The notes under the pieces were generated by a model, which was not told the origin of the DNA, searched no databases, and saw only the letters and a program-made list of their open reading frames with translations. A DNA stretch of 42,821 nucleotides, from the NCBI GenBank assembly GCA_903844645.1, contig CAIMUP010000133.1, forward strand, positions 1-42,821, written 5' to 3'. Both the position numbers and the translations under genes were made by a program. Positions 1 through 7,901 of the stretch are shown here, in pieces; positions within the stretch are counted from its first letter, which is position 1, and every line of letters starts with the position of its first letter. Source of the DNA: an uncultured Bacteroidota bacterium (GTDB taxonomy: Bacteria; Bacteroidota; Bacteroidia; AKYH767-A; JABDAW01).

Positions 1-120
1 CCATTTGGGTAAATGGTATGTCCATTTGGGTAAATGGTATGTCCTTTTGGGTAAATGGTATGTCCTTTTGGGTAAATGGTATGTCCTTTTGGGTAAGTGG
101 TATGTCCTTTTGGGTAAAAC
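1..120. repeat. 21-bp tandem array A1 (truncated at window edge)
   Basis: Five full 21-bp units and a 15-nt partial unit, running off the left edge of the window. The first two units carry the dyad CCATTTGGGTAAATGG (6-bp arms, GGGT loop). The later units read CCTTTTGGGTAAATGG, so one arm is decayed. The period is a multiple of three, so an open frame runs through it by chance. The rest of the gene-free stretch to 337 holds a CACTCC/TATATA motif and a promoter; nothing else is visible there. Confidence 0.95.
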
Positions 121-161
121 AACCTTTTTTAAGGGTATTTCAATATAAAAGTTCATCTTTT

Positions 162-179
162 CCACTCCTATATATAGGG
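162..179. other. CACTCCTATATATA motif, copy near A1
   Basis: CCACTCCTATATATAGGG, containing the perfect palindrome CCTATATATAGG, 42 nt from the end of array A1. Closely related sequences occur near three other 21-bp arrays (7835-7850, 18075-18091, 24503-24520). Function unknown. Confidence 0.5.
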
Positions 180-283
180 TATCATTCATCACCTTTACAC
201 TATTCATCCTATTCAAGCAATTCTCCTCGTTTTTCATGCCGCAAAAGATGCTGAAGCGCAATGGAAAAAATTATACAGGGGAC

Positions 284-313
284 TTGGTGTGAATGAAAGA
301 TTTTGTAGTTTTG
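284..313 (+). promoter_or_regulatory. Bacteroidota-type promoter of the 338-874 gene
   Basis: A -33 TTGG at 284-287 and a -7 TAGTTTTG at 306-313 are separated by 18 nt, which fits the TTG / TAnnTTTG pattern of Bacteroidota sigma-ABfr promoters. The implied leader is about 20 nt. Confidence 0.6.
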
Positions 314-337
314 GCGGCTTATTAAAATCAATTAAAG

Positions 338-874
338 ATGAAATCAATATTTACATTCTTAGTATTAATCATTACTGTCAACATAAATTCCTTTGCCCAA
401 GATTCATTGGGTTCAAAGATTACTGAACCCGATTTTCCTTTTGAGCCGATATATCTTGATAGTAATTTTATTCAAACTCCTTTACCACAAGAGCATTATG
501 AAATTATACAAAAATATGGGGGATCTAAAGGAGCAGAGATTACTTATGAGATAAATACCGCTAATTCCTCATTAATTATTAATAAAAGGAACCCAATAAA
601 GTTAATTCTTAAACAAGGTCTTATTAATGGTACAATGACTAATGTTAAGGATATTTACTATCTTTATAAAACCAAACAAGATGGGCAAAAACGTAAATGT
701 ATGGTTGGGCATGTGAAATCAACTGGTTTAATATTTCAAGATGGTTTTGATATTGTATATAAGAAAATAAAAAGCGATATTTTTCTATTAACCATAAATA
801 ATCTTGAACCTGGAGAATACATATTGGTCGCAACGGTGACTAAAACCAACCTATTTTCTTTTAGTGTTAAATAA
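338..874 (+). CDS. secreted protein of unknown function
   Basis: 178 aa. The N-terminus (residues 1-21, ending SFAQ) is a clear signal peptide: a Lys, a hydrophobic core and an A-Q cleavage context, so the product is exported. No family was recognised. The C-terminal part, with LEPGEYILVATV near residues 155-166, resembles the last strands of a small beta-sandwich; this is inference only. The gene is noticeably A/T-rich and has its own promoter at 284-313. It is convergent with the T9SS plug gene, and a dispersed palindrome lies in the 101-nt gap between them. The absence of a T9SS C-terminal domain suggests a periplasmic or outer-membrane location. Confidence 0.7.
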   Translation: MKSIFTFLVLIITVNINSFAQDSLGSKITEPDFPFEPIYLDSNFIQTPLPQEHYEIIQKYGGSKGAEITYEINTANSSLIINKRNPIKLILKQGLINGTMTNVKDIYYLYKTKQDGQKRKCMVGHVKSTGLIFQDGFDIVYKKIKSDIFLLTINNLEPGEYILVATVTKTNLFSFSVK

Positions 875-900
875 AAGCCCTAATATCTAGAAAGTTTCTT

Positions 901-950
901 TCATCGTTTTGAGATACCATCCGCTTGGCGGTGGTGCATCAAGACGATGA
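901..950. repeat. dispersed palindrome, copy 1 (type I)
   Basis: A 50-nt imperfect hairpin with outer arms TCATCGTTTTGA and TCAAGACGATGA and inner arms containing GATACCATCC. It is nearly identical, in reverse orientation, to 4291-4340: one mismatch in 50, and six more flanking bases match. It sits between two convergent genes, where a bidirectional terminator or an mRNA 3'-end stabiliser would be expected. Confidence 0.85.
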
Positions 951-975
951 TGATTGGTATCGGTAATGATAGTAT

Positions 976-2295
976 CTAAAATCGTTTGACGGAATTGATC
1001 TTGATGATGCCGATGAGGAGGTCTATCCGGCTGGCGATGGGGTGGTCGTACACGTAGATGGTGTAGTCGTTTTCGGTTTCGTAATGATTGCCTTCGAGGA
1101 AGGTTTCATCGGCGACCGCGGCTTTGTCGTCCATGAATAGATATTGGTAATTGTAGTAGCCTTGTTTGACATACATGGTACCTTCGTAGGCGTGGCGTTG
1201 GGGGTTGTAGGTTAGTTTGTTTTCTCCTTTGATGGTCCAATCGGTCAAGCCTCCGAAGATGTATATATTGCCGTTTGTTTGGGGTGAATCGTAGGGTAAA
1301 AGGAAATGAATGTATGCGTATTCGCTTTCTAAATCGGGGTTGCTGCCGTCTTGGGTGTGGATGAAATAATTGCCGTTCAAATCGGTGTTTGTGAAGTAAC
1401 TGTTCTTGGCTCGGTTGCCGTCGCGGAGAAGAAAAACATGGTACATATTGGTCAGGGAATCGGTAAATAGTTTGGCTGTGCGTTCGGTAAGGATTTTTAA
1501 GGTGCGGGTGTCGAACCATCGGTATTCGTTGCCGCCATTGAAGGCGATTTCGGATTGGAATTGATAGTCTAATTCATTGTCTTTTAAGAAGACTGGTTTG
1601 ATGTCGGTGAGTACATTGTCCCATCTGCCGTTTTGTCTTATCACGACATTCAATTCATCGAAGGGATTGAAGATTTGATAGCCTGAATAAAGGATCCTGA
1701 AATCTATCTGTTGCCTGCTGAAATGATCTTTGGGGGACATCGAAGGATTCACTTGTGCCTTGATGGAGACGTGGCGATCGACGATCATGAAGCGACGGGT
1801 GAGGACTAATTTTTCTTTGTCATTATCGGCATAAACCATGATAATATAATTGCCGGACTTCGTAAGGCGAATGTTTTCATTCGGAAAGGAAAGGTTGTAA
1901 TGGGTGAACGATTGGATGGTATTGTAGGATGAATGATAGTCGGTAATGCGGTCATCGGTGTATCCTTTGATGTAGCTGAAAATGTCCACATCGCTGGGCT
2001 GCCAGTGTGCATCGCAATGAATAAAAGTGTAGGAATAATCGCGAGTGCCACCCTCGAGATCATCGAACGAGAGGAGCAATTTATCGTTAGTATTAAGGCT
2101 GATAACTTCATCGGCAAGTTGGTCGTTAGTGGAAAATGGATTGCCTAAATCTTTGTGAAGAAGGACGGTTTTTATGTTCGGATTGTACTCATAATTCTCA
2201 TATCGAAGATGATTTTCTGCAACGTAAGATTGACTGTATAAATTAAATTGTGATACTGTCGCAAACGCAATTGTACAAAGAAATAAACGGAACAT
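976..2295 (-). CDS. type IX secretion system plug protein (DUF5103 family)
   Basis: 439 aa with a signal peptide (residues 1-22, ending LYSQ). The body carries hallmarks of the DUF5103/T9SS plug family: YTFIHCDAHWQPS near residues 86-98, DRITDYHSSYNT, YNLSFPNENI, a KSGNYIIMVYAD strand, and LTRRFMIVD near 164-172. In Flavobacterium the plug protein closes the periplasm-facing side of the SprA translocon pore when PorV and substrate are absent. That role is transferred by family, not shown here. The gene starts 1 nt after the ABC-F stop codon, so the two are almost certainly co-transcribed from the promoter at 4233-4240. Several T9SS clients occur in this window, which fits a working T9SS. Confidence 0.88.
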   Translation of the reverse strand: MFRLFLCTIAFATVSQFNLYSQSYVAENHLRYENYEYNPNIKTVLLHKDLGNPFSTNDQLADEVISLNTNDKLLLSFDDLEGGTRDYSYTFIHCDAHWQPSDVDIFSYIKGYTDDRITDYHSSYNTIQSFTHYNLSFPNENIRLTKSGNYIIMVYADNDKEKLVLTRRFMIVDRHVSIKAQVNPSMSPKDHFSRQQIDFRILYSGYQIFNPFDELNVVIRQNGRWDNVLTDIKPVFLKDNELDYQFQSEIAFNGGNEYRWFDTRTLKILTERTAKLFTDSLTNMYHVFLLRDGNRAKNSYFTNTDLNGNYFIHTQDGSNPDLESEYAYIHFLLPYDSPQTNGNIYIFGGLTDWTIKGENKLTYNPQRHAYEGTMYVKQGYYNYQYLFMDDKAAVADETFLEGNHYETENDYTIYVYDHPIASRIDLLIGIIKINSVKRF

Positions 2296-2296
2296 G

Positions 2297-4216
2297 CTAC
2301 ACCGATTCGAGTTCTATCAAATCATTGAAAGCCTTCTCCCACACCTTTGTTTGTTGGGAAAGGAGCTGTTCCATCTTATGATATTTATCCATCAATTCTT
2401 TGCGCTTGTTAACATCAGCATATACTTCAGGCTTGGCAAGTTCATTCTCTACATCATGTTTATCTGCTTCTATCTTCGCAAGCTCTTCTTCGTATTTCTT
2501 TACTGTTTTAGACAGTTGCTGAACTTTCTTCTTCTGCTCGGCTTCCTTCTGCTTATCTACTGCGTTATCGGCTTTATTCTTAGGAATTACTATTTCTTTC
2601 TTCACATCCGAACCATTCTTTTTACGCTTCTCTTCCCACTCTTCAAATTCATCATAAGTACCGGGATATTCTTTAATCTTTTTATCTTCGATATACCAAA
2701 TCTTATTAGCAATAGCAGATAAAAAGAATCTATCATGCGACACAACAATAAAGGTTCCTTCGTATTGATTCAGAACCTTTATCAACATGTTTACGGATTG
2801 AATATCCAAGTGATTGGTAGGCTCATCAAGCAAGAGGAAATTAGAATCCATCAATAAAGACTTAGCCAATGCAACCCTTGATTTCTCACCTCCTGATAGA
2901 ACTTTTATCTTCTTAAAAACATCATCGCCATGAAATAGAAAAGAACCCAACAAAGTCCTTAAAGTTGTTTCATTCTGACCGGGAGTAAGATGGATAAGTT
3001 CTTCCATCAGATTGTTATTAATATTCAATGCCTCCAACTGATGCTGGGCATAGAAAGTCTTCGTCACATTAAAGCCCAATTCCCTTGTCCCTTGGAACTC
3101 TTCGCATCCATCTATCATTCTTAGCAAGGTAGATTTTCCTCTTCCATTAGCACCAATCAAAGCAATCTTATCGCCACGCAGAATCGTAGCTTCGGCATCC
3201 TTTAATATCTCTATTCCGGGATAAGATTTGCTGGCATGTTTCAATTCAACAATCGTCTTACCTGGCTGCTTTGTGAACTTAAAAGAGAACTTAATAGTAG
3301 CATTATCCGACTCCACATTCTCTATCCGTTCCAGCTTATCCAATTGCTTGATTCGCGACTGCGCCATCTTCGCTTTAGAAGCCTTGGCACGGAAGCGATT
3401 AATCAATTGTTCCTGCTCCTTAATGTATATCTGCTGGTTAGCAAACTGACTCTTCTGCAATTCCTCTCGCTCCACTTTTTCTATTCGATATTGAGAATAA
3501 TTCCCAACGTATTGCGTGAGTTTTTGATTCGCCACTTCCACAATTCTATTACAAATCTTATCCAAGAAATACCTATCATGAGAAACAATTACCACTGCCC
3601 CTTCATACTTCACGAGGTAGTCCTCAATCCATTTGATAGAAGGCAAATCCAAGTGATTGGTAGGCTCATCAAGCAGTAACAAATCAGGCTTCTGCAAAAG
3701 AATCTTGGCAAGCATCACCCGCATCCGCCATCCTCCCGAAAACTCCTTCAAAGGACGCACCAAATCAACCGTAGTAAAGCCCAATCCCTCCAAAACCTTC
3801 TCTGCTTTATGCTTGATATTATAGCCATCCAGCACCTCAAATTCATGCTGCTTGTCATGCAGCTCATGCATGATTTCTTCCGAGTGATCATGCTCCATCC
3901 GCACCAATATCGCCTCTATTTCATCATGCAATTGATTCTCCCTTTCAAACGCCTCACACGCCACCGTCAAGATATCATCATCCGATTCATAAGACAATAA
4001 ATCTTGATTCAGAAAGCCCAGTTTAATATCTTTCCGCATGGTAATCTCGCCACTTTCGATACCATATTCCCCAACGATAATGCGCAAAAGCGTAGATTTA
4101 CCGGTACCATTCGCCCCTATCAAACCGATTTTCTGCTTGGGTTTAATATGCCAGCTCGCATCCTTATAAAGATACCTCGAGCCAAATTCAAAACTTATAT
4201 TATTTAATACTAACAT
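2297..4216 (-). CDS. ABC-F family ATP-binding protein
   Basis: 639 aa with two ABC domains in one chain and no membrane segments, typical of ABC-F ribosome-associated ATPases. Walker A motifs GANGTGKST (34-42) and GANGRGKST (355-363), signatures FSGGW (159-163) and LSGGEKSR (440-447), and Walker B/D-loops LLLLDEPTNHLD (179-190) and LLLDEPTNHLD (461-471) are all intact. The charged linker between the domains (about 245-300) matches the P-site tRNA interaction motif region. The C-terminal 85 residues form a lysine-rich coiled coil, as in Uup/YdiF types. The expected role is relief of stalled ribosomes or other translation control; the subfamily is not settled. It is the first gene of a two-gene operon with the T9SS plug. 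Confidence 0.93.
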   Translation of the reverse strand: MLVLNNISFEFGSRYLYKDASWHIKPKQKIGLIGANGTGKSTLLRIIVGEYGIESGEITMRKDIKLGFLNQDLLSYESDDDILTVACEAFERENQLHDEIEAILVRMEHDHSEEIMHELHDKQHEFEVLDGYNIKHKAEKVLEGLGFTTVDLVRPLKEFSGGWRMRVMLAKILLQKPDLLLLDEPTNHLDLPSIKWIEDYLVKYEGAVVIVSHDRYFLDKICNRIVEVANQKLTQYVGNYSQYRIEKVEREELQKSQFANQQIYIKEQEQLINRFRAKASKAKMAQSRIKQLDKLERIENVESDNATIKFSFKFTKQPGKTIVELKHASKSYPGIEILKDAEATILRGDKIALIGANGRGKSTLLRMIDGCEEFQGTRELGFNVTKTFYAQHQLEALNINNNLMEELIHLTPGQNETTLRTLLGSFLFHGDDVFKKIKVLSGGEKSRVALAKSLLMDSNFLLLDEPTNHLDIQSVNMLIKVLNQYEGTFIVVSHDRFFLSAIANKIWYIEDKKIKEYPGTYDEFEEWEEKRKKNGSDVKKEIVIPKNKADNAVDKQKEAEQKKKVQQLSKTVKKYEEELAKIEADKHDVENELAKPEVYADVNKRKELMDKYHKMEQLLSQQTKVWEKAFNDLIELESV

Positions 4217-4232
4217 TTTCTTTTATAAGCCG

Positions 4233-4240
4233 CAAAGATA
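4233..4240 (-). promoter_or_regulatory. -7 promoter element of the ABC-F/plug operon
   Basis: The reverse strand reads TATCTTTG followed by CGGC, a good TAnnTTTG -7 box 16 nt before the ATG at 4216. A convincing -33 TTG was not seen at the right distance. Confidence 0.45.
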
Positions 4241-4290
4241 GCAATCCACCGTGAGGATAGCATGAACGCGACAGAGAATTATACTAATCT

Positions 4291-4340
4291 TCATCGTTTT
4301 GATGCACCACCGCCAAGCGGATGGTATCTCAAAACGATGA
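4291..4340. repeat. dispersed palindrome, copy 2 (type I, inverted relative to copy 1)
   Basis: A 50-nt hairpin with perfect 12-bp outer arms TCATCGTTTTGA / TCAAAACGATGA and inner arms containing ACCACCGCC and GGATGGT. It is the reverse complement of copy 1 with one mismatch. It lies 11 nt past the stop codon of the 4352-4642 gene, in front of the ABC-F promoter, so it probably ends or stabilises that transcript. Confidence 0.87.
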
Positions 4341-4351
4341 AAGAAAAAATG

Positions 4352-4642
4352 TCAAAGCTTTCTCCAAACAGTTTTGTATGAATACAATATTCCTATTAGC
4401 ATACCAATTGTTATTGTAAAAATACCATTAAACAAAGATGGTTCTACATTATATCCCGTATTAGAAGATATATCATAAAACAAATCAAAGACCTTTCCGG
4501 TCGCTTCATCAAAATTTCCTCTATCTGGGATAATGAGTTTTTCAATGATTGCAAAATTAATCACCAAGGCTGTAACAACAAAAATGATACAAATTAATAA
4601 TGTATAAAAAACGTTTCTTGCTATTAATAATCCCTTCTTCAC
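4352..4642 (-). CDS. small two-segment membrane protein of unknown function
   Basis: 96 aa starting with GTG. No in-frame ATG exists near the N-terminus, and the -7 box lies directly upstream. Two membrane segments are evident: about residues 10-32 (VFYTLLICIIFVVTALVINF) and 70-88 (GIFTITIGMLIGILYSY). A polar loop of about 35 residues lies between them. The C-terminus is basic (KTVWRKL). No family recognised. The gene is A/T-rich compared with the ABC-F gene. The promoter box ends 5 nt before the start codon, which implies a leaderless or nearly leaderless mRNA. Confidence 0.65.
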   Translation of the reverse strand: MKKGLLIARNVFYTLLICIIFVVTALVINFAIIEKLIIPDRGNFDEATGKVFDLFYDISSNTGYNVEPSLFNGIFTITIGMLIGILYSYKTVWRKL

Positions 4643-4647
4643 GCCGC

Positions 4648-4655
4648 CAAAACTA
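4648..4655 (-). promoter_or_regulatory. -7 box giving a leaderless transcript for the 4352-4642 gene
   Basis: The reverse strand reads TAGTTTTG, then GGCGG-like sequence of 5 nt, then the GTG start. With a -7 box this close, transcription should begin at or next to the start codon. The same box and a similar spacing occur at 4933-4940 for the divergent neighbour. Confidence 0.5.
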
Positions 4656-4759
4656 CTAAATCTTCCACAAACATCCCGCTTCCAAATCCCATTCTTGGGT
4701 TTCTTTCCCTAAACACTTCCCCCTCAAATGTTAAAATATTAACTCTTTTTAACTAAAAA

Positions 4760-4830
4760 ACAGCGATTCTCCTATTCTCTACAGCGATTCTCCCATATTC
4801 TATAGCGATTCTCCTATTCTCTACAGCGAG
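4760..4830. repeat. 21-bp tandem array A2
   Basis: Three 21-bp units plus 8 nt of a fourth, each beginning ACAGCGATTCTCC (or the variant ATAGCGATTCTCC). It lies in the 303-nt divergent gap between the 4352-4642 and 4946-5434 genes, with a dispersed palindrome immediately to its right. Unlike most arrays here, no clear dyad is visible within the unit. The bases between 4656 and 4759 show no recognisable feature. Confidence 0.85.
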
Positions 4831-4839
4831 TTTATTCAT

Positions 4840-4890
4840 TCATCCTTTTATGATTACGACCCCTTGGGAGTAACAATAAAAGGAGGATGA
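4840..4890. repeat. dispersed palindrome, copy 3 (type II)
   Basis: A 51-nt hairpin with outer arms TCATCCTTTTAT and ATAAAAGGAGGATGA (one 3-nt insertion) and the core GACCCCTTGGGAG. The same core is found in copy 4 at 25210-25263. It stands between array A2 and the promoter of the 4946 gene. Confidence 0.8.
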
Positions 4891-4932
4891 AACGAATCTC
4901 CCCACCGAATAAAACATTAACCCTTTTTTTTA

Positions 4933-4940
4933 TAGTTTTG
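4933..4940 (+). promoter_or_regulatory. -7 box giving a leaderless transcript for the 4946-5434 gene
   Basis: TAGTTTTG ends 5 nt before the ATG at 4946. No good -33 TTG is visible, as the upstream stretch is a T-run. The geometry implies a start of transcription at about the initiation codon. Confidence 0.5.
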
Positions 4941-4945
4941 CATCC

Positions 4946-5434
4946 ATGAATGAAGATTATAAAGTATTTACCACGGTAAAAGATGAGGTAACATTTCGCT
5001 ATCCTGACTATTGGATGCATGAGGTTGAGAACAACATGACCTATGTTTTTTATGAGGAATATCTAGGCAGTTTCCGCCTCACACCGCGAACGATGGACCC
5101 TGCATTGTTTGAGATTGAAGAATATCTCGACAAAGAATTTGTGAAAAAAGCAGAGTTCGACGCCATCTGGAAAACCATCAACGGCAGAAAGTTTTTATAC
5201 TACGAAGGCGATTGGGCAAGCGGGAAAAAAGTGTATCGTATTCACCATTTCGTTACCGGATATAAGAATATTTTACTGAACTGTTCCTTCGCCTATGATA
5301 CCGCTTTGCTGACGGAAGAAATAGGTTCGATAGAGATTAAAAAAGAACTGGCAGGAGCCGAATCTGCCTTAGCCACCTTGCAGTTTAAAGGTGAACCAAA
5401 GAAGAAAGTTGCTGCCAAGAAACCGAAAGAATAG
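4946..5434 (+). CDS. soluble protein of unknown function with a Lys-rich tail
   Basis: 162 aa with no signal peptide or membrane segment. The body (1-145) alternates short strands and helices, including TFRYPDYWMHEV, FRLTPRTMDPALFEIEEYL and GRKFLYYEGDWASGKKVYRIHHF. This resembles small single-domain families in which a fatty-acid or stress-related fold is guessed (DUF3805-like is possible, but I cannot confirm it). The last 15 residues, GEPKKKVAAKKPKE, form a basic tail of the kind found on nucleic-acid-associated proteins. The start is fixed by the -7 box 5 nt upstream. A strong hairpin terminator follows at 5457-5490. Confidence 0.7.
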   Translation: MNEDYKVFTTVKDEVTFRYPDYWMHEVENNMTYVFYEEYLGSFRLTPRTMDPALFEIEEYLDKEFVKKAEFDAIWKTINGRKFLYYEGDWASGKKVYRIHHFVTGYKNILLNCSFAYDTALLTEEIGSIEIKKELAGAESALATLQFKGEPKKKVAAKKPKE

Positions 5435-5456
5435 TCTACAATATCCCTTAAATAAA

Positions 5457-5490
5457 AAATCCGAAATCTATTTTTATAGATTTCGGATTT
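5457..5490. terminator. bidirectional intrinsic terminator
   Basis: Perfect 15-bp stem AAATCCGAAATCTAT / ATAGATTTCGGATTT with a TTTT loop, A-rich on the left and T-rich on the right. It separates the convergent genes 4946-5434 (+) and 5517-6440 (-) and can serve both. Confidence 0.88.
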
Positions 5491-5516
5491 CTTGTTTAAA
5501 GAATCCCTCGGGGAAG

Positions 5517-6440
5517 TTATTTTGCGACCACCATTTTCTTGGTGATGTCTCTGCCGCCACCAGTAAACTCAACTAAATAAACACCCGGGGCAAGGGTATT
5601 TGTTTTCATTTCATTTCTGTTAACACCCCTCACGATGTTGGTCATTTCTTTCTTGAATTGAACCTGCCCCAGCATGTTGAAAATAGCAACTGTCGAAGAA
5701 GGAATAGCCTCCTCGAAGTTAGTAACAAGGGATAAGCTGTTGTTTGCCGCATCATAATTAACATTGATATTATTTGATGAAGAAGCGGAAGAAATAGTTT
5801 CAGTACCTGTAGTAGAAGTGGTGCTGTAATAAACGGTAATCCCTATCCAATCCACATACACCCTATGCTGTGTATTGCTTTTGTTTTCGGCTTTGAACCA
5901 TGCCCCAAAGTAGTTACTGTTGATCATTGCCGGAGTCCAGTTATATCCCCATAAATCGGTGCTTCCGCCGTAATGAGAAATCTCATTATTCATCGTCCAA
6001 AAGGTGGTAACATCTTCTCTGCTGGCACCTACCAACGTATCGGCATTCATCAGTTGAACAAGTCTATCCACAATCGCATTATCGGATGATGCCTTCTTGC
6101 TTACTTGCAATTCTATCCCTGTAATAGTTGCTGTTAATGGGAGATGAAAAAGATATTCGGAAGGGGTGTATTCCCTCGAATAAAAGCAGCTTGCATTGGT
6201 GCAAGTGCCGTATGGTTGCAAAGTTGCTACGGCGTACACACTATCCACTTGCTCTCCGTTAACCAGGTTTCCCCAAGTCGCTCCAGGGCATGTCTGGCAC
6301 ATCCAATTCACATTAAGCACCCACACGGGGCTGTTTACTCCTTGCGATTGCGCATCGGATTTATTGGACAACATAAACAACCCGAGCATCAGTGCGAGGG
6401 TGCATAAAACACAATTCAAATTCCTTGTATAATTTTTCAT
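5517..6440 (-). CDS. T9SS-sorted extracellular protein, paralogue 1
   Basis: 307 aa from the ATG at 6440. A longer reading from 6470 would include the promoter, so it is rejected. Signal peptide: residues 1-31 (ending SDAQ). The central part (about 32-210) carries CQTCPGATWGNLVNGE, SCFYSREYTPSEYLFHLPLTATITGIEL and YGGSTDLWGYNW, an unnamed beta-rich ectodomain. A type A T9SS sorting domain follows (about 230-307): IPSSTVAIFNMLGQVQFK, LAPGVYLVEF and the terminal KKMVVAK. It should be exported through the T9SS and anchored or released at the cell surface. A paralogue lies directly upstream at 6542-7444. Ligand or activity is unknown. Confidence 0.82.
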   Translation of the reverse strand: MKNYTRNLNCVLCTLALMLGLFMLSNKSDAQSQGVNSPVWVLNVNWMCQTCPGATWGNLVNGEQVDSVYAVATLQPYGTCTNASCFYSREYTPSEYLFHLPLTATITGIELQVSKKASSDNAIVDRLVQLMNADTLVGASREDVTTFWTMNNEISHYGGSTDLWGYNWTPAMINSNYFGAWFKAENKSNTQHRVYVDWIGITVYYSTTSTTGTETISSASSSNNINVNYDAANNSLSLVTNFEEAIPSSTVAIFNMLGQVQFKKEMTNIVRGVNRNEMKTNTLAPGVYLVEFTGGGRDITKKMVVAK

Positions 6441-6467
6441 AGCTATATAAATTTTGGTTTCGGGGTA

Positions 6468-6499
6468 CAAAATTACAGTTTTCTTTGTTAACTTCCAAA
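6468..6499 (-). promoter_or_regulatory. promoter of T9SS paralogue 1
   Basis: On the reverse strand a -33 TTTG (6496-6499) and a -7 TAATTTTG (6468-6475) are separated by about 20 nt, with the ATG 27 nt further at 6440. A good match to the Bacteroidota consensus. Confidence 0.6.
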
Positions 6500-6541
6500 T
6501 TTTTAGTTAAAATTTTTATTAACACAGGGTAATTCACCCTG

Positions 6542-7444
6542 TTAATAACCTACTATTATTTTCTTAATAAAATGTTCGCTGACGCCCGTCAATTCAACGA
6601 AATAGACACCTGCGGATAGGGCGTTTACGGGGATGGTTTTACTGCTTTTTCCTTTACTGATCGGGGGGATAGTTTCTTTCCATTTTGGTTGCCCTAAAAG
6701 GTCATAAATGGTTATTTGGGGGTTATTAAGTTCTTCCCCGAGGTTGGCATTCATGATTAAATTAGTACCATCGTATTGAAAATTGAGGGCATCATTCGAT
6801 GAAAAATTCAGCCCACTTACCTCGGTTGGGAGGGTATAATAAACCTTTATCCCGATCCAATCTATCAAAGCATTGGTTGGGTTGGCGTTCGTATTCATCA
6901 CCCTTAATTCCATCCCAAAACTGGAATCATTAACCATTGCCGGCGTCTAGGCGTAGCCCCATAAATCGGTGCTTCCGCCATAAATATACAGCGAATCGTT
7001 GCCCGTCCACAGCCCGGCGAGGGGGTTGTTATTCCCTAAAGGAACACCACTAAATGTTAATTGGATGATGGTGTCTTGGATGGCATTGGCTACCAATCCA
7101 TATTTTTCCATCTGCACTTCAATGCCCGTGAGCGTAGCGGTTAGCGGTATCGAGAAATGATATTTCGTTGCGGTCATTACTCGTGAAAAATAGCAGGTGC
7201 TTTGGAAGCAATAACCATGTTGCATAAGGTCGGTTTCGGCAAATTGATGATCGTTCGATTCGGCATTTGCCCAACTCGTCCAATCTTCTCCTGGGCAGCC
7301 GAGGCAGGCAAAAGCAGGTTCGGATACGAGTGAAGGATTCAGCGGTCCTTGCGATTGCGCAAAGGTCGTTCGGGTATTCATTAATAAAAGAGCCAAAACG
7401 AGTAGGAAGGCGGCACGATTTTTCTTTGTAATAATTGTTTTCAT
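6542..7444 (-). pseudogene. T9SS-sorted protein, paralogue 2, interrupted by an amber codon
   Basis: The reading frame continues unshifted from the ATG at 7444 to the stop at 6542 (300 sense codons) except for one TAG at 6947-6949. Paralogue 1 has Trp there: GGSTDLWGYNWTPAM in the intact copy, GGSTDLWGYA-stop-TPAM here. A single TGG-to-TAG change explains it. The N-terminal piece keeps the signal peptide (ending TFAQ) and the conserved CLGCPGEDW and CYFSRVMTATKYHFSIPLTATLTGIEV motifs. The C-terminal piece keeps the complete T9SS domain, ending LSAGVYFVELTG and KKIIVGY. Without readthrough, the exported fragment would lack its sorting signal. A sequencing error is possible; the otherwise intact frame implies a recent lesion. 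Confidence 0.85.
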
Positions 7445-7469
7445 AAGAACTAATTTTTGGTTAGGAGGG

Positions 7470-7477
7470 CAAATATA
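7470..7477 (-). promoter_or_regulatory. -7 box of the interrupted T9SS gene
   Basis: The reverse strand reads TATATTTG (TAnnTTTG) about 25 nt before the ATG at 7444. No convincing -33 TTG was identified. Confidence 0.45.
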
Positions 7478-7577
7478 TATAATTTTATGACCATTAAAAC
7501 ACCCCAATCGAGGCATCATTTTTTTAATATTATTCCATGCCGCGAGGAATTTAAAGGAATGAGAAATTTCTCAAATG

Positions 7578-7787
7578 GATAATACACGTGTATTATCCCC
7601 CTTAGCATTTGCTCAACCCAATAATACACGTGTATTATACCTCTTAGCATTTGCTCAACCCGATAATACACGTGTATTATTCACTTTAGCATTTGCTCAA
7701 ACCGATAATACACGTGTATTATTCACTTCAGCAAACGCCAAGTGGGATAATACACGTGTATTATCGGTTTGAGCAAATGCCAAGAGG
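7578..7787. repeat. 42-bp (2 x 21) palindrome array A3
   Basis: Five units at an exact 42-nt spacing. Each contains the perfect 18-bp palindrome ATAATACACGTGTATTAT at 7579-7596, 7621-7638, 7663-7680, 7705-7722 and 7747-7764. The spacers of units 1-3 contain TTAGCATTTGCTCAA. The unit 5 spacer is the reverse complement of that type (TTTGAGCAAATGCCAAGAGG), and unit 4 is a hybrid. The array lies in a 457-nt divergent gap between the interrupted T9SS gene and the DUF1905 gene. Left of it, 7478-7577 shows only a short GAGAAATTTCTC palindrome. Confidence 0.95.
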
Positions 7788-7834
7788 TAAGATGCACTTA
7801 TCGAAGGCATTTTCGGATTCCATTCCCGTTGAAA

Positions 7835-7850
7835 CACTCCTATTATATAG
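7835..7850. other. CACTCCTATATATA-like motif near A3
   Basis: CACTCCTATTATATAG, followed by GCAGCTTTTT, sits 48 nt after array A3 and directly before the -33 box of the promoter at 7858-7887. Confidence 0.5.
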
Positions 7851-7857
7851 GCAGCTT

Positions 7858-7887
7858 TTTGGAATATCTGGATTATCGGTAGTTTTG
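7858..7887 (+). promoter_or_regulatory. promoter of the DUF1905 gene
   Basis: A -33 TTTG (7858-7861) and a -7 TAGTTTTG (7880-7887) are separated by 18 nt; the leader is about 7-14 nt before the ATG at 7902. Confidence 0.65.
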
Positions 7888-7901
7888 CAGCTCGAAAACG
7901 T

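Noticed and set aside
1106-1519. Arg/Pro/His-rich frame inside the plug gene
   Set aside because: Out-of-frame shadow of the T9SS plug gene, with composition typical of a shifted frame.
951-4290. Composite transposon bounded by the two inverted type I palindromes
   Set aside because: No transposase between them and the enclosed genes are core functions; the palindromes are better seen as dispersed REP-like elements.
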